Shown here: piece after piece, positions 24,595-32,472 of the stretch
How positions within the stretch are numbered: position 1 is the stretch's first letter
Layout of the letters: every line of letters starts with the position of its first letter
From: Leptospirales bacterium
GTDB lineage: Bacteria > Spirochaetota > Leptospiria > Leptospirales > Leptonemataceae
Assembly (NCBI GenBank): GCA_019694655.1
Contig: JAIBBN010000009.1
Coordinates: 1-64,000, forward strand
Direction: 5' to 3'
DNA: 64,000 bases
Position numbers and translations under genes: made by a program
Notes under the pieces: generated by a model
Database searches by the model: none
What the model saw: only the letters and a program-made list of their open reading frames with translations
What the model was told of the DNA's origin: nothing

Positions 24595-25782
24595 TCAGGC
24601 GATGGGAGCAGCGCGCCTGGTCAGGCGTCGACGCAGCAGCAAGAAGGGCTGCTCGATGAAATAGTAGGAAGCAAGCGCATAGAGCCCGGTCAAGCCTGCA
24701 CTGGAGGCAAAGGAGCGGGCCAGTTCAGCCGGCGCAATAAACTCGCCGCTCAGGATTCGCTCGGAAAGTCCGCCCATGGCGCGGGCGCCGGCAAAGAAAT
24801 GCCATAGATACATGCTGTAGCTGAGGCGCGCCAGCGGGCGCCAGAAAGGCAGGGAGAGCAAAGCGCAGAGCGGACCGCGCAAGGTCAGAGCGCCCAGCAA
24901 CAACGCGCCATAGCCGAGATTGATTAGATTGTAGCGCAGCGCTTGAAAGTAGAGATTCTCTTCGAGGGCCAGCACGTGTCCGGGGATCAGCAGCGCCGCC
25001 GCCAGCGCCGGCATGCTCCATTCTGCGCGCCAGCGATGCAGCCATGCCGAAAGCTGAAAGCCGCGCATCGCCGCCGCCAGCAAAACCCCGACCATGATGT
25101 CATCGAATCGAAACTGCGTCTGGTGGTAGATGGCTTCCTGAAAAGCGACTGCGTCGCCGGCCAGTGCGCGTCCCATTCGCAAAATTCCGGGAAGCAGATA
25201 GAGCGCGCCAGCGGCAAGGGCCGTTTGCTTTGGATGGCCGCGCAATATCCAGAGCAGCGCCGGAAAGAGCAGATAAAAGTGCTGTTCGACGCAGAGCGAC
25301 CAGACGTGTGGCTGAAAGGTTTCGCGGTAGTTGGAAACCAGCAGAAAATCAAGGGGCCAGCGTTGTACGCTGGCCGACAGCGCCAGATATTCCGGCGCCG
25401 CCTGCAGACCATGGACTTCCAGCGCCGCCAGACGCTGCCAGCTTATCCAGAGTGTAATGGCCAGATAGGCATACAGCGCCGGTAAGATTCGCAAGGCGCG
25501 CTGCGCCCAGAAGCTTCCGATTCCAGCCCAGGTCTGTGGACCATTTTCGCGCAGCAGAATGGACGTTATCAGGTAGCCGCTGAGCGTGAAGAACAGACTG
25601 ACTCCGGAGTAGCTGTGTAACAATCCGGTCGCCAGCCATTCCGGCAATGGCGGCGCTGCAAATCGCGCCGCCAGCCAGAAATGATAGAGCAATACCGGCA
25701 GGATGGCCCATGCGCGCAGTCCGTCCAACTCCGACCGTTCGCCCTCGCGTCGCAGGAAGAGGGAAAGGAGAAAGTCGCGCAT
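24595..25782 (-). CDS. Acyltransferase 3 family membrane protein
   Basis: A 395-residue protein with about ten membrane helices and the acyltransferase-3 start ELDGLRAWAILPVLLYHFWL, where the H in LYHFW and the later FWAQRALRILPALYAYL segment are conserved. Members O-acetylate or acylate surface polysaccharides or peptidoglycan-related sugars. The C-terminal part (YALASYYFIEQPFLLLRRRL) carries the typical last-helix EQPF motif. Convergent with the CFA synthase gene. Confidence 0.87.
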   Translation of the reverse strand: MRDFLLSLFLRREGERSELDGLRAWAILPVLLYHFWLAARFAAPPLPEWLATGLLHSYSGVSLFFTLSGYLITSILLRENGPQTWAGIGSFWAQRALRILPALYAYLAITLWISWQRLAALEVHGLQAAPEYLALSASVQRWPLDFLLVSNYRETFQPHVWSLCVEQHFYLLFPALLWILRGHPKQTALAAGALYLLPGILRMGRALAGDAVAFQEAIYHQTQFRFDDIMVGVLLAAAMRGFQLSAWLHRWRAEWSMPALAAALLIPGHVLALEENLYFQALRYNLINLGYGALLLGALTLRGPLCALLSLPFWRPLARLSYSMYLWHFFAGARAMGGLSERILSGEFIAPAELARSFASSAGLTGLYALASYYFIEQPFLLLRRRLTRRAAPIA

Positions 25783-25865
25783 CGGCGGACATAGAGAACG
25801 GCGCGGTTCAACAGAACCAGCTCAATTTCTGTCGACGCGGCGCCGTGCGCGGCAAATTTCAGGCC

Positions 25866-26681
25866 ATGCGCCTGCGAGCGATTCTGTTGGCATTGTTGCT
25901 GCTCAGCATGGGCGTCTGCGCAGCGCTGGCCTTTGCGCTTCGCGCCGATTCCGAGGAGAACCGAGCCTACGTAAAACAGGCGGAGTCGATCGAGCGTCAA
26001 TTCATCGATAGTCTGCCGATCTACGAGGACTTCAGTACGCCACAGCGCGAGGCGGAATTGCGCAGCCATCTGCTGGCGGATCATCTCAAGGTTGCCGCCC
26101 TGTATGGCATTCCGCCGGTGGAGAGCGATGCACAGCTGGAGCAGCTGGTCGCCGCCGGCAAGCTGGCCGAAGTTCCCAACACCCCGGATACCCTGTACTA
26201 CTATTATAACGTCCCGCGTCGCTACCGCTACCTTACGCCAGCCGCCAAGCGGGGGCTGGAGCGCATCGCCGCTCGTTTTCAGGAAATCCTGCAGCGCAAA
26301 GGTCCGCGACCGCCGGTAAAATTTGCCATCAGCTCCGCTTTGCGACCGGCCGCCTATCAAGAGCGGCTGCGCAATCGAAATGCCAATGCATCGATCGTAT
26401 CCACGCACAGCTCGGGCATCAGCTTTGATCTGTTCTATGACGAATTCTACGTTTCGTTGCCGCCGCCTCCCCTTCGTCCCTGGAATCGCGAGGCCAGGGA
26501 GTCCTTGCGACAGCGATTGGGCTACCTGATTGGCGCTTCACTGCGCCGCCAGTTCCATGCGGCGTTGATGCAGACCCTGCTGGAACTGCAGGCCGAGGGC
26601 GGCATCTATGCCATACTGGAAAAGCGCCAGCGCTGTTATCATGTGAGCATCCTGGGCGAAGGCGGCCCTGCGGCGCATTGA
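25866..26681 (+). CDS. DUF5715 family protein, peptidase M15-like, secreted or anchored
   Basis: The 271-residue protein starts with one hydrophobic N-terminal helix (RAILLALLLLSMGVCAALAF), either a signal anchor or signal peptide. The C-terminal half holds ISSALRPAAYQERLRNRN and STHSSGISFDLFYDEF, which follows the S-x-H-x-x-G-x-x-x-D metal-binding pattern of M15 D,D-carboxypeptidases, with a later His in CYHVSIL. Peptidoglycan is thus a likely substrate. ATG 25866 is preferred because a longer in-frame start would overlap the divergent acyltransferase gene. Confidence 0.72.
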   Translation: MRLRAILLALLLLSMGVCAALAFALRADSEENRAYVKQAESIERQFIDSLPIYEDFSTPQREAELRSHLLADHLKVAALYGIPPVESDAQLEQLVAAGKLAEVPNTPDTLYYYYNVPRRYRYLTPAAKRGLERIAARFQEILQRKGPRPPVKFAISSALRPAAYQERLRNRNANASIVSTHSSGISFDLFYDEFYVSLPPPPLRPWNREARESLRQRLGYLIGASLRRQFHAALMQTLLELQAEGGIYAILEKRQRCYHVSILGEGGPAAH

Positions 26682-26699
26682 GCAAGACTCAGACGCATC

Positions 26700-27389
26700 G
26701 TGGATCAATGGAAGATGGAAACTCTGCTGAATCCCGGCGCGCTGCAAACAGTGCGCGTTGTATTCCTGGCCATTGTGCTGCTGCGTGTCGGCGTCACCCT
26801 GGCCAGACTGCTGATCATTCTGCAGCGCAAGATGCTGCCTGAAATTCGGCGATTTGCTGATGATTTTCTGCAATGGCGGGCGCTTTCGCGCAGCTGGCTG
26901 GGGCTGTCGCTCAGCATCAGTTCGTGGATTGGCTACTTCTTTATTTACTGGCTTTCCGCTCGCACAACCGACCTATCGCTGGCGGAGGCCTTCGCGCTGC
27001 GCCCATCGGCCTTGCTGATTGTAGGCGCCGGGTTGCTTGGACTTGCGGCCTACGCCGTCTATCGCAGCTGGGATCAGATACGCGATACAATCCGCATCTG
27101 TGATCAGTTGAAAACCTTTCGACTCTATCACCACTACAAAGACGGCGTGGAAAAACTACAGCGCAGCGAATGGATGGAAGCGACCGTGGCCGGTCAGGCG
27201 GCAAGCCTCGGCCTTTCGCTGCTTACAGCAGCGACAGACTCCGTGGTTCGCTCCGCTGTAAGTCATCATGCCGGGCAGACGGCGGCCTTCTTTGCCTTGC
27301 TGCTGGGCATTGAGTCCGCCGGCCGAATCCTGCTGGTCTTTCTGGCAGTCTATGCCGCGACCGGCGATCCCTTCTTCGTGTGGTCTTAG
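26700..27389 (+). CDS. Integral membrane protein, unknown
   Basis: A 229-residue protein with about five membrane segments (e.g. TVRVVFLAIVLLRVGVTLAR, WLGLSLSISSWIGYFFIYWL, LLIVGAGLLGLAAYAVYRSW, and two at the C-terminus) and a charged cytoplasmic loop (LKTFRLYHHYKDGVEKLQRS). No family recognised. GTG 26700 and ATG 26715 are both possible starts. Close behind the DUF5715 gene (18 bases), so probably co-transcribed, and ended by a strong hairpin. Confidence 0.6.
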   Translation: MDQWKMETLLNPGALQTVRVVFLAIVLLRVGVTLARLLIILQRKMLPEIRRFADDFLQWRALSRSWLGLSLSISSWIGYFFIYWLSARTTDLSLAEAFALRPSALLIVGAGLLGLAAYAVYRSWDQIRDTIRICDQLKTFRLYHHYKDGVEKLQRSEWMEATVAGQAASLGLSLLTAATDSVVRSAVSHHAGQTAAFFALLLGIESAGRILLVFLAVYAATGDPFFVWS

Positions 27390-27436
27390 AGCCGGTCTCC
27401 AAACGACCTTCCTGCCGTTTTGAGACCGGCTCTTAA
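27386..27436. terminator. Long hairpin between convergent genes, likely bidirectional terminator
   Basis: TTA-AGAGCCGGTCTC-AAACG at 27386-27406 pairs with CGTTTT-GAGACCGGCTCT-TAA at 27416-27436, a stem of about 20 pairs with one mismatch around a short loop. It spans the stop codons of both convergent genes. A-rich and T-rich bases flank the stem on either side. Confidence 0.75.
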
Positions 27437-28395
27437 CCCGCTTGCTCGCGCGATTGCTTCAGCTTGCGGGCGTGTAACAGGTATTGCAATGCGCGGTCGG
27501 TATCGCCCTTGAAGAGGTGCAAAAAGCTGAGGTCCACAAAGTCGCGCAGCTCTTGCTTCATCTCTTCCTGGACATCCTGCGAACCTTCCAGTCCCAGACG
27601 TTGCGGCGCACGCGCCGCCGGATCCAGGGCGCCCAGCCGCCGCTTACGCGCTTCGATGCGCCCCCGCAAGCGTTGGGCGCGGTCGCGAATGCGATCATCG
27701 ATGCCGGCAAGCGCCTGTTCGTAGTCGGCAGCGTTGTCTTTGCGCGCCTGCTGAAGATAGTCTGTAAAGCTGGAGTAGCCGCTCGACTCGCGGGCCAGAC
27801 GCTGGTACTCGGCCAGCGATTCATCGTGACGATTGAGCTTCAGCAACAGCGCGGCGCGCAGATTGTTGACGCTGTTATCCGCCGGCAATCGTTGCCGGCA
27901 GAGCTCCAGTACGCTCAGCGCTTCCTCAAAGCGTTCCAGCTGCGATAGCAGTACCGCATAGCCCAGCGAAGCCATCCGGTTGCCGGGTTCCAGCTTCAAG
28001 GCATTCTGGAAGTAGATCGCGGCGCGCTCGGGCGCCTGCAGTCGATCGTAAACATAAGCCAGCAGTATGTGACCCTTAAGCATGCGCGTGTTCAACTTGA
28101 GCGCGCGCTTCAGGTATTGCGCGCTTTCATCAAAGCGCTCCAGGCGGTAACACTCGGCGCCCAGGTTGTAGTAGATGGTTTCGTCCTGCCCCAATTCCAG
28201 GGCGCGCTGATAGAAGCCCATGGCCAGATCGGCGCGACCGTGCCGACTGTAGAGCGCGCCCAGATTGAGAAAGGCCGGCCGCAGCGTGTGATCGGCGCGC
28301 GCCGCTGCCTTGTAGAGCCGAACAGCCTCGGACAGTTTGCCGCTGCGCTCGGCGTGAAGCGCCGCGTTAAAAAGTTGTCTGGGGTCTACAGCCAT
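27433..28395 (-). CDS. TPR-repeat protein
   Basis: A 320-residue cytoplasmic protein with about six tetratricopeptide repeats over residues 5-210, e.g. LYKAAARADHTLRPAFLNLG, GFYQRALELGQDETIYYNLG, YLKRALKLNTRMLKGHILLA and YFQNALKLEPGNRMASLGYA. A charged C-terminal region follows (IEARKRRLGALDPAARAPQR). It should act as a protein-interaction scaffold. The stop lies inside the bidirectional terminator. It is downstream of nadC on the same strand with an 86-base gap; no functional link is visible. Confidence 0.8.
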   Translation of the reverse strand: MAVDPRQLFNAALHAERSGKLSEAVRLYKAAARADHTLRPAFLNLGALYSRHGRADLAMGFYQRALELGQDETIYYNLGAECYRLERFDESAQYLKRALKLNTRMLKGHILLAYVYDRLQAPERAAIYFQNALKLEPGNRMASLGYAVLLSQLERFEEALSVLELCRQRLPADNSVNNLRAALLLKLNRHDESLAEYQRLARESSGYSSFTDYLQQARKDNAADYEQALAGIDDRIRDRAQRLRGRIEARKRRLGALDPAARAPQRLGLEGSQDVQEEMKQELRDFVDLSFLHLFKGDTDRALQYLLHARKLKQSREQAG

Positions 28396-28481
28396 AGCAT
28401 CTCAAATCTGAACTGCGCCAGCAAGGCGCTGGCTAAAGTATCGGAGGCGGCCAGCGCGGCGTCAGCAGTTTTCCAGCGCTT

Positions 28482-29387
28482 TCAGCCCTGGTCTACAGGC
28501 TCTGTCAAAAATTCCATGCTCAAATCCAGGAATCGCGTGGTATGGGTAAGAAAGCCCATGCTGACGCCCAATGGGCAGAGCGCTTGCAGCCGTTTGAGCT
28601 GTTCCGGGCGCCAGCCGCCGGAGACCTCGATGCGCGTCCCTGGCGCCAGCCGGCGAGTCATTTCCACGGCCTGGGCCAGCGTGGCGTCGTCCATGTTGTC
28701 AAGCAGCACAAAGTCCGGGGCCAGGGGCAGCAGTTCCGCAAGCTGTAGCATGGTATCGACTTCTACTTCAACGGCAATGCCTGGCCTAGCTTTCCGCACC
28801 AGCCGCAGGGCTTCGCTCAGCGATCCGGCGGCAGCGATATGGTTGTCCTTGATCATGGCCATTTCGCTGAGGTGCAGGCGATGGTTGGAACCGCCGCCGC
28901 AATAGACGGCGTATTTGGCAAGTCGACGATAGCCCGGCAGGGTCTTGCGCGTATCAAGCACGGCAAGCCCGGCAGGCGCCTGGGCCACTGCGGCGGCTGT
29001 CGCCGTGGCAATGCCGCAGAGATACTGCAGGAAGTTCAGCAGCACACGCTCCAGGCGTAGCAAGGTCCGCGTTGGCCCGCGAAATTCCATCAGGCTCTGT
29101 CCGGCGGCAAAGGCCTGGCCATCGTCCAGCTGACCGACCAGCTCCAGCCCCGGCGGATGGCGCAGTCGGTCGCGTTTACAGACCGCTTGCAGCGCCGGCA
29201 GGCCGCAGACGATGCCCGATTCGCGCGCTACAATCCGGGCGCGGCTTTGATGGTCGGCGGCAAAGATCGCATCGCTGGTCGCATCTCCGGCCGGCGCATC
29301 CTCGGCGAGGGCCAGATCGACCAGCGTCTCAAGTTCCGCGGCCTCAAGCCGGTCCACCGGACGGGTGTAGTGCGAAGCTGCGTTCAT
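28482..29387 (-). CDS. nadC: Nicotinate-nucleotide pyrophosphorylase (carboxylating)
   Basis: A 301-residue quinolinate phosphoribosyltransferase, converting quinolinate and PRPP to nicotinate mononucleotide in de novo NAD synthesis. Visible landmarks are EDAPAGDATSDAIF, LLRLERVLLNFLQYLCGIAT, LDTRKTLPGYRRLAKYAVYC, GGGSNHRLHLSEMAMIKDNH and the late VEVEVDTMLQLAEL and LLDNMDD blocks, including the Arg, Lys and His residues for substrate. GGAGG is present ahead of the ATG at 29387. nadA and nadB are not in the window. Confidence 0.93.
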   Translation of the reverse strand: MNAASHYTRPVDRLEAAELETLVDLALAEDAPAGDATSDAIFAADHQSRARIVARESGIVCGLPALQAVCKRDRLRHPPGLELVGQLDDGQAFAAGQSLMEFRGPTRTLLRLERVLLNFLQYLCGIATATAAAVAQAPAGLAVLDTRKTLPGYRRLAKYAVYCGGGSNHRLHLSEMAMIKDNHIAAAGSLSEALRLVRKARPGIAVEVEVDTMLQLAELLPLAPDFVLLDNMDDATLAQAVEMTRRLAPGTRIEVSGGWRPEQLKRLQALCPLGVSMGFLTHTTRFLDLSMEFLTEPVDQG

Positions 29388-29500
29388 GATTCCTCCAGGC
29401 TCCCTGGTTTTTTTCTTGAATTCATCCTAGTGGAATACGCCAATTTCCATCGCTGGCCCTTGCCCTGCAGTCAGAGCAGGGGGCCGCCGGGGAGCCTGGG

Positions 29501-30196
29501 ATGCAAAAAGAAAACGGTCGCAAACTTGTCCGCGCCAAGTATACCAAGGGCGAGGCAACTCTGGAAAAGATTCGCGATGCTTGCCTTGATGAGATCATCA
29601 ACCGCGGCTACCATCATACCAGCGTCTGCGAGATTGTTCGACGGGCGCAACTGACTCGCGGCGCCTTTTACAACTACTGGGTTTCCCTGGATCACTGCAT
29701 TTCCGACTTGCTGCTGGTCATTCGCGAGATTGTGGCCGATGACAAAGAGCTGATGCGCTACCAGAATTCGTTGAGCGACGAATCGGCGCTGGTGCGCAAA
29801 GTGCGCGGGATTCTCTACTACGTTCGCGAGCGCCAGATGCGTTATCCCTTGCTTCCACTGTCGTTGCTCAATGAAAAGGATCTGAACAACGACGAATTGC
29901 AGACCATTCTGATAGACTACTGCGCACAGGTTCAGGGCGAGTACCATGCCGCGATCCAGGCCGATGAAGAATCGGGCCTGCTGAAAAGCGGCGTGGACTC
30001 TGCAGCCAGCGCCGTCACGGTGATGCTCTTCCTGCGCGGTTTGCTGGAGGTCAATGTAGTCCGCCCGCCTTCGTTGCTGGAGAATCTGGAGAAGGGCTTT
30101 GCCGCTTATCTCGGCGGTCTGTTCAGCGACGAATATCTGCAACGCTGTCCCATTGGGTCGCTTGCGCAGCCCGCGCTGGCATTGCAGGAGGCCTGA
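29501..30196 (+). CDS. TetR-family transcriptional regulator
   Basis: A 231-residue protein with the TetR helix-turn-helix (IRDACLDEIINRGYHHTSVC followed by LTRGAFYNYWVSLDHCISDL) and an all-helical C-terminal ligand domain. GGAG sits 6 bases upstream of the ATG. It is divergent from nadC with a 113-base spacer; GGGAGCCTGG is repeated in inverted orientation at 29395-29404 and 29490-29499, overlapping the ribosome-binding regions of both genes. Its target is unknown; nadC control is only positional. Confidence 0.85.
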   Translation: MQKENGRKLVRAKYTKGEATLEKIRDACLDEIINRGYHHTSVCEIVRRAQLTRGAFYNYWVSLDHCISDLLLVIREIVADDKELMRYQNSLSDESALVRKVRGILYYVRERQMRYPLLPLSLLNEKDLNNDELQTILIDYCAQVQGEYHAAIQADEESGLLKSGVDSAASAVTVMLFLRGLLEVNVVRPPSLLENLEKGFAAYLGGLFSDEYLQRCPIGSLAQPALALQEA

Positions 30197-30226
30197 GCGC
30201 AGCACTCCCCGTTTTGGCGCCGGCTC

Positions 30227-30646
30227 TTATTGCGGGCGCTGGCGCATCCAGGGATCGCCAGGCGGAATAGGATCCAGCTCTGCCGTGACGCGCGTCTCAT
30301 GGCCGTTGAGTCGGCGTAAGGCCAGGTCAATGGTCTGTCCGGGTCGCAATGCGTCGATGATGGCCCGCAGCAGATAGCCGCCGCCAATGAACTGGCCGTT
30401 GGCGTAGACGATTGTATCGCCTTTCAAGATGCCGGCGCGCTCCGCGGGACTTGCCGGCAGTACATCGACAACGCGGACGCCTGCCGTTCCACGATTGCTC
30501 ACATAGATGATGCCAAGGTAAGCCGGCCCCGTCTGTTCAGCAGATAGAGCGACTGGCTGGCTTTCGGCAGGCGGTGATTGACATTGCAGCAAAGCCAGCG
30601 CGAAGGCTGCCAGGGCACAGTGAAGACTGACGATCCGCGCATTCAT
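30227..30646 (-). CDS. PDZ-domain lipoprotein
   Basis: From ATG 30646 the 139-residue protein has a lipoprotein signal (FALALLQCQSPPAES, lipobox LLQC) followed by a single PDZ domain (YLGIIYVSNRGTAGVRVVDV, ASPAERAGILKGDTIVYANG, LRPGQTIDLALRRLNG). No protease domain is fused, so it is more like a binding partner or an adaptor at the membrane. A much longer frame upstream is not credible because the lipobox sets the N-terminus. Convergent with tetR. Confidence 0.8.
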   Translation of the reverse strand: MNARIVSLHCALAAFALALLQCQSPPAESQPVALSAEQTGPAYLGIIYVSNRGTAGVRVVDVLPASPAERAGILKGDTIVYANGQFIGGGYLLRAIIDALRPGQTIDLALRRLNGHETRVTAELDPIPPGDPWMRQRPQ

Positions 30647-30836
30647 ATCAGCCTCTATAATAAGGAGAATCGGCTGCAGAAAGGGGCGGCTTGATCGCTC
30701 CGCTGGCAAAAGACGCCCCTCTGGCGCAACCCGAGCAGGACTTCGCTTCGAAAACCGGTCAAGCAAAAGCGCTGTAGCCACGGCCACCGCCGAAAAGCGG
30801 CTGGCCCTGGCGCAGCGCGTGGCCAACAATGCATGG

Positions 30837-32366
30837 ATGCAGCGCAGAATTGAACGCGTGCTCATCGCCAATCGAGGCGAGATCGCCAGGCGAGTGCAGC
30901 GCGCCTGCCGACAACTGGGCATCCAGAGCATTGCGGTCTACTCGCGCGCCGATCGCCTGATGCCCTATGTCGCCGAGGCTGATCAGAGCTATTTTCTTGG
31001 CGAATCAGATGCGCGTGATTCCTATCTGAACATTGCCCATCTGTTGGAGGCCTGTGCGCGCTGCGGGGCCGATGCAGTACATCCAGGCTACGGCTTCTTA
31101 AGCGAGAACGCCGAATTTGCCGAAGCGGTTGCGGCCGCCGGATTGATATTCATTGGTCCGCCGCCGCCGGCAATGCGCGCCATGGGCGACAAGATCCAGG
31201 CCCGCCGCTTGATGGAAGCGCGCGGCGTCCCTGTGGCGCCTGGCTACCATGGAGAAGATCAGAGTGCGCAGCGCCTGGTCGAGGAATCCCGGCGCGTCGG
31301 ATTTCCGCTATTGATCAAAGCCAGCGCTGGCGGCGGCGGAAGAGGCATTCGCCTGGTGGAGGACGTCGCAGAATTTGAGGCGGCGCTTGCTTCGGCGCGG
31401 CGCGAAGCCTCAAACGCCTTTGGCAATGACACGGTGTTTCTGGAGCGCTTCATCCAGGCGCCGCGGCACATTGAGATTCAGATCTTCGCCGATGGCCATG
31501 GCAACGTAGTGCATCTTTTCGAGCGCGAATGTTCCGTACAGCGCAGACGCCAGAAAGTGATCGAGGAGGCGCCGGCCCCCAACTTGCCGACCAGGACGCG
31601 CGATGCTATGGCCAACGCAGCGATTGAGGCAGCGCGAGCGGTCGGCTATGAGGGCGCGGGCACCGTGGAATTTGTCTACTCCGACGCCGACGGCGATTTC
31701 TATTTTCTGGAAATGAACACGCGGCTGCAGGTGGAGCATCCAGTTACAGAGATGACGCTGGGCGTAGATCTGGCAGTCGAACAAATCCGCGTCGCCATGG
31801 GCGAACCGCTTTCCTTCGCTCAAGGCGATCTGCAGCAGCACGGACATGCCATCGAAGCGCGCATCTACGCCGAGGACCCGGCGCGCGACTTTGCTCCCTC
31901 TGCCGGTCGGATCGTTCGCTTTGAGACTCCCGACCTTGAGGGATTGCGCGTCGACGCCGGGGTGGAAAGCGGCAGTGAGATCTCTATCTACTACGATGCC
32001 ATGGCGGCAAAACTGATTGCCTGGGGCGCGGTTCGCGAAGCGGCCATTGATCTGCTCGATCGAGCGCTGGCTGAGACCGTATTTTTTGGGCCGGCTTCCA
32101 ATCTCGAATACTTGCGCGCCATCCTGAGTGAAACTCGCTTTCGCGAGGGTCGCTATACTACTGCATTGCTGTCCGAGCAACTTGCAAACTGGCAGCCGGC
32201 GCCGTGGGAAGGTCAGGCTGCGCAGACCGCGCTGGAGGCCGCGGCGCTTGTAGCCTACCACAATCTCAGTCGCTTGCCAGCAAACTCCAGCGCTGGCGTC
32301 GCAGACGGCGGCGACCGCGGCGAAGTCTACAAGCGTCTTGCCGGATTTCGACTGTGGACAGACTGA
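30837..32366 (+). CDS. Biotin carboxylase subunit (acetyl/propionyl-CoA or pyruvate carboxylase type)
   Basis: The 509-residue enzyme (ATG 30837; GTG at 30819 also possible) carboxylates biotin with ATP and bicarbonate. It has RVLIANRGEIARRVQRAC, VHPGYGFLSENAEFAEA, the ATP-grasp loop KASAGGGGRGIRLVEDV, ECSVQRRRQKVIEEAPAP and FLEMNTRLQVEHPVTEM. It ends about 60 residues after the biotin carboxylase C-domain and has no biotinylated lysine (MKM) domain, so the carrier and carboxyltransferase must be separate proteins. Neither is in the window, so the acyl-CoA substrate is open. Confidence 0.9.
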   Translation: MQRRIERVLIANRGEIARRVQRACRQLGIQSIAVYSRADRLMPYVAEADQSYFLGESDARDSYLNIAHLLEACARCGADAVHPGYGFLSENAEFAEAVAAAGLIFIGPPPPAMRAMGDKIQARRLMEARGVPVAPGYHGEDQSAQRLVEESRRVGFPLLIKASAGGGGRGIRLVEDVAEFEAALASARREASNAFGNDTVFLERFIQAPRHIEIQIFADGHGNVVHLFERECSVQRRRQKVIEEAPAPNLPTRTRDAMANAAIEAARAVGYEGAGTVEFVYSDADGDFYFLEMNTRLQVEHPVTEMTLGVDLAVEQIRVAMGEPLSFAQGDLQQHGHAIEARIYAEDPARDFAPSAGRIVRFETPDLEGLRVDAGVESGSEISIYYDAMAAKLIAWGAVREAAIDLLDRALAETVFFGPASNLEYLRAILSETRFREGRYTTALLSEQLANWQPAPWEGQAAQTALEAAALVAYHNLSRLPANSSAGVADGGDRGEVYKRLAGFRLWTD

Positions 32367-32472
32367 ATGATCATCCGCGGGTGCAGCGGCCTGGCCTGGG
32401 CGGGGCTTTTGGTTGACCCGCTCTGCGCCGCCGGGCTGCGATGACGGCAGGGTTTTTCAAGGGCAGAGCACT

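Noticed and set aside
25647-25865. Upstream part of the DUF5715 frame
   Set aside because: It overlaps the divergent acyltransferase gene and has no protein-like features; ATG 25866 precedes the signal helix.
30647-30931. Extended N-terminus of the PDZ lipoprotein
   Set aside because: A lipobox sets the N-terminus at ATG 30646; the extension overlaps the start of the biotin carboxylase on the other strand.
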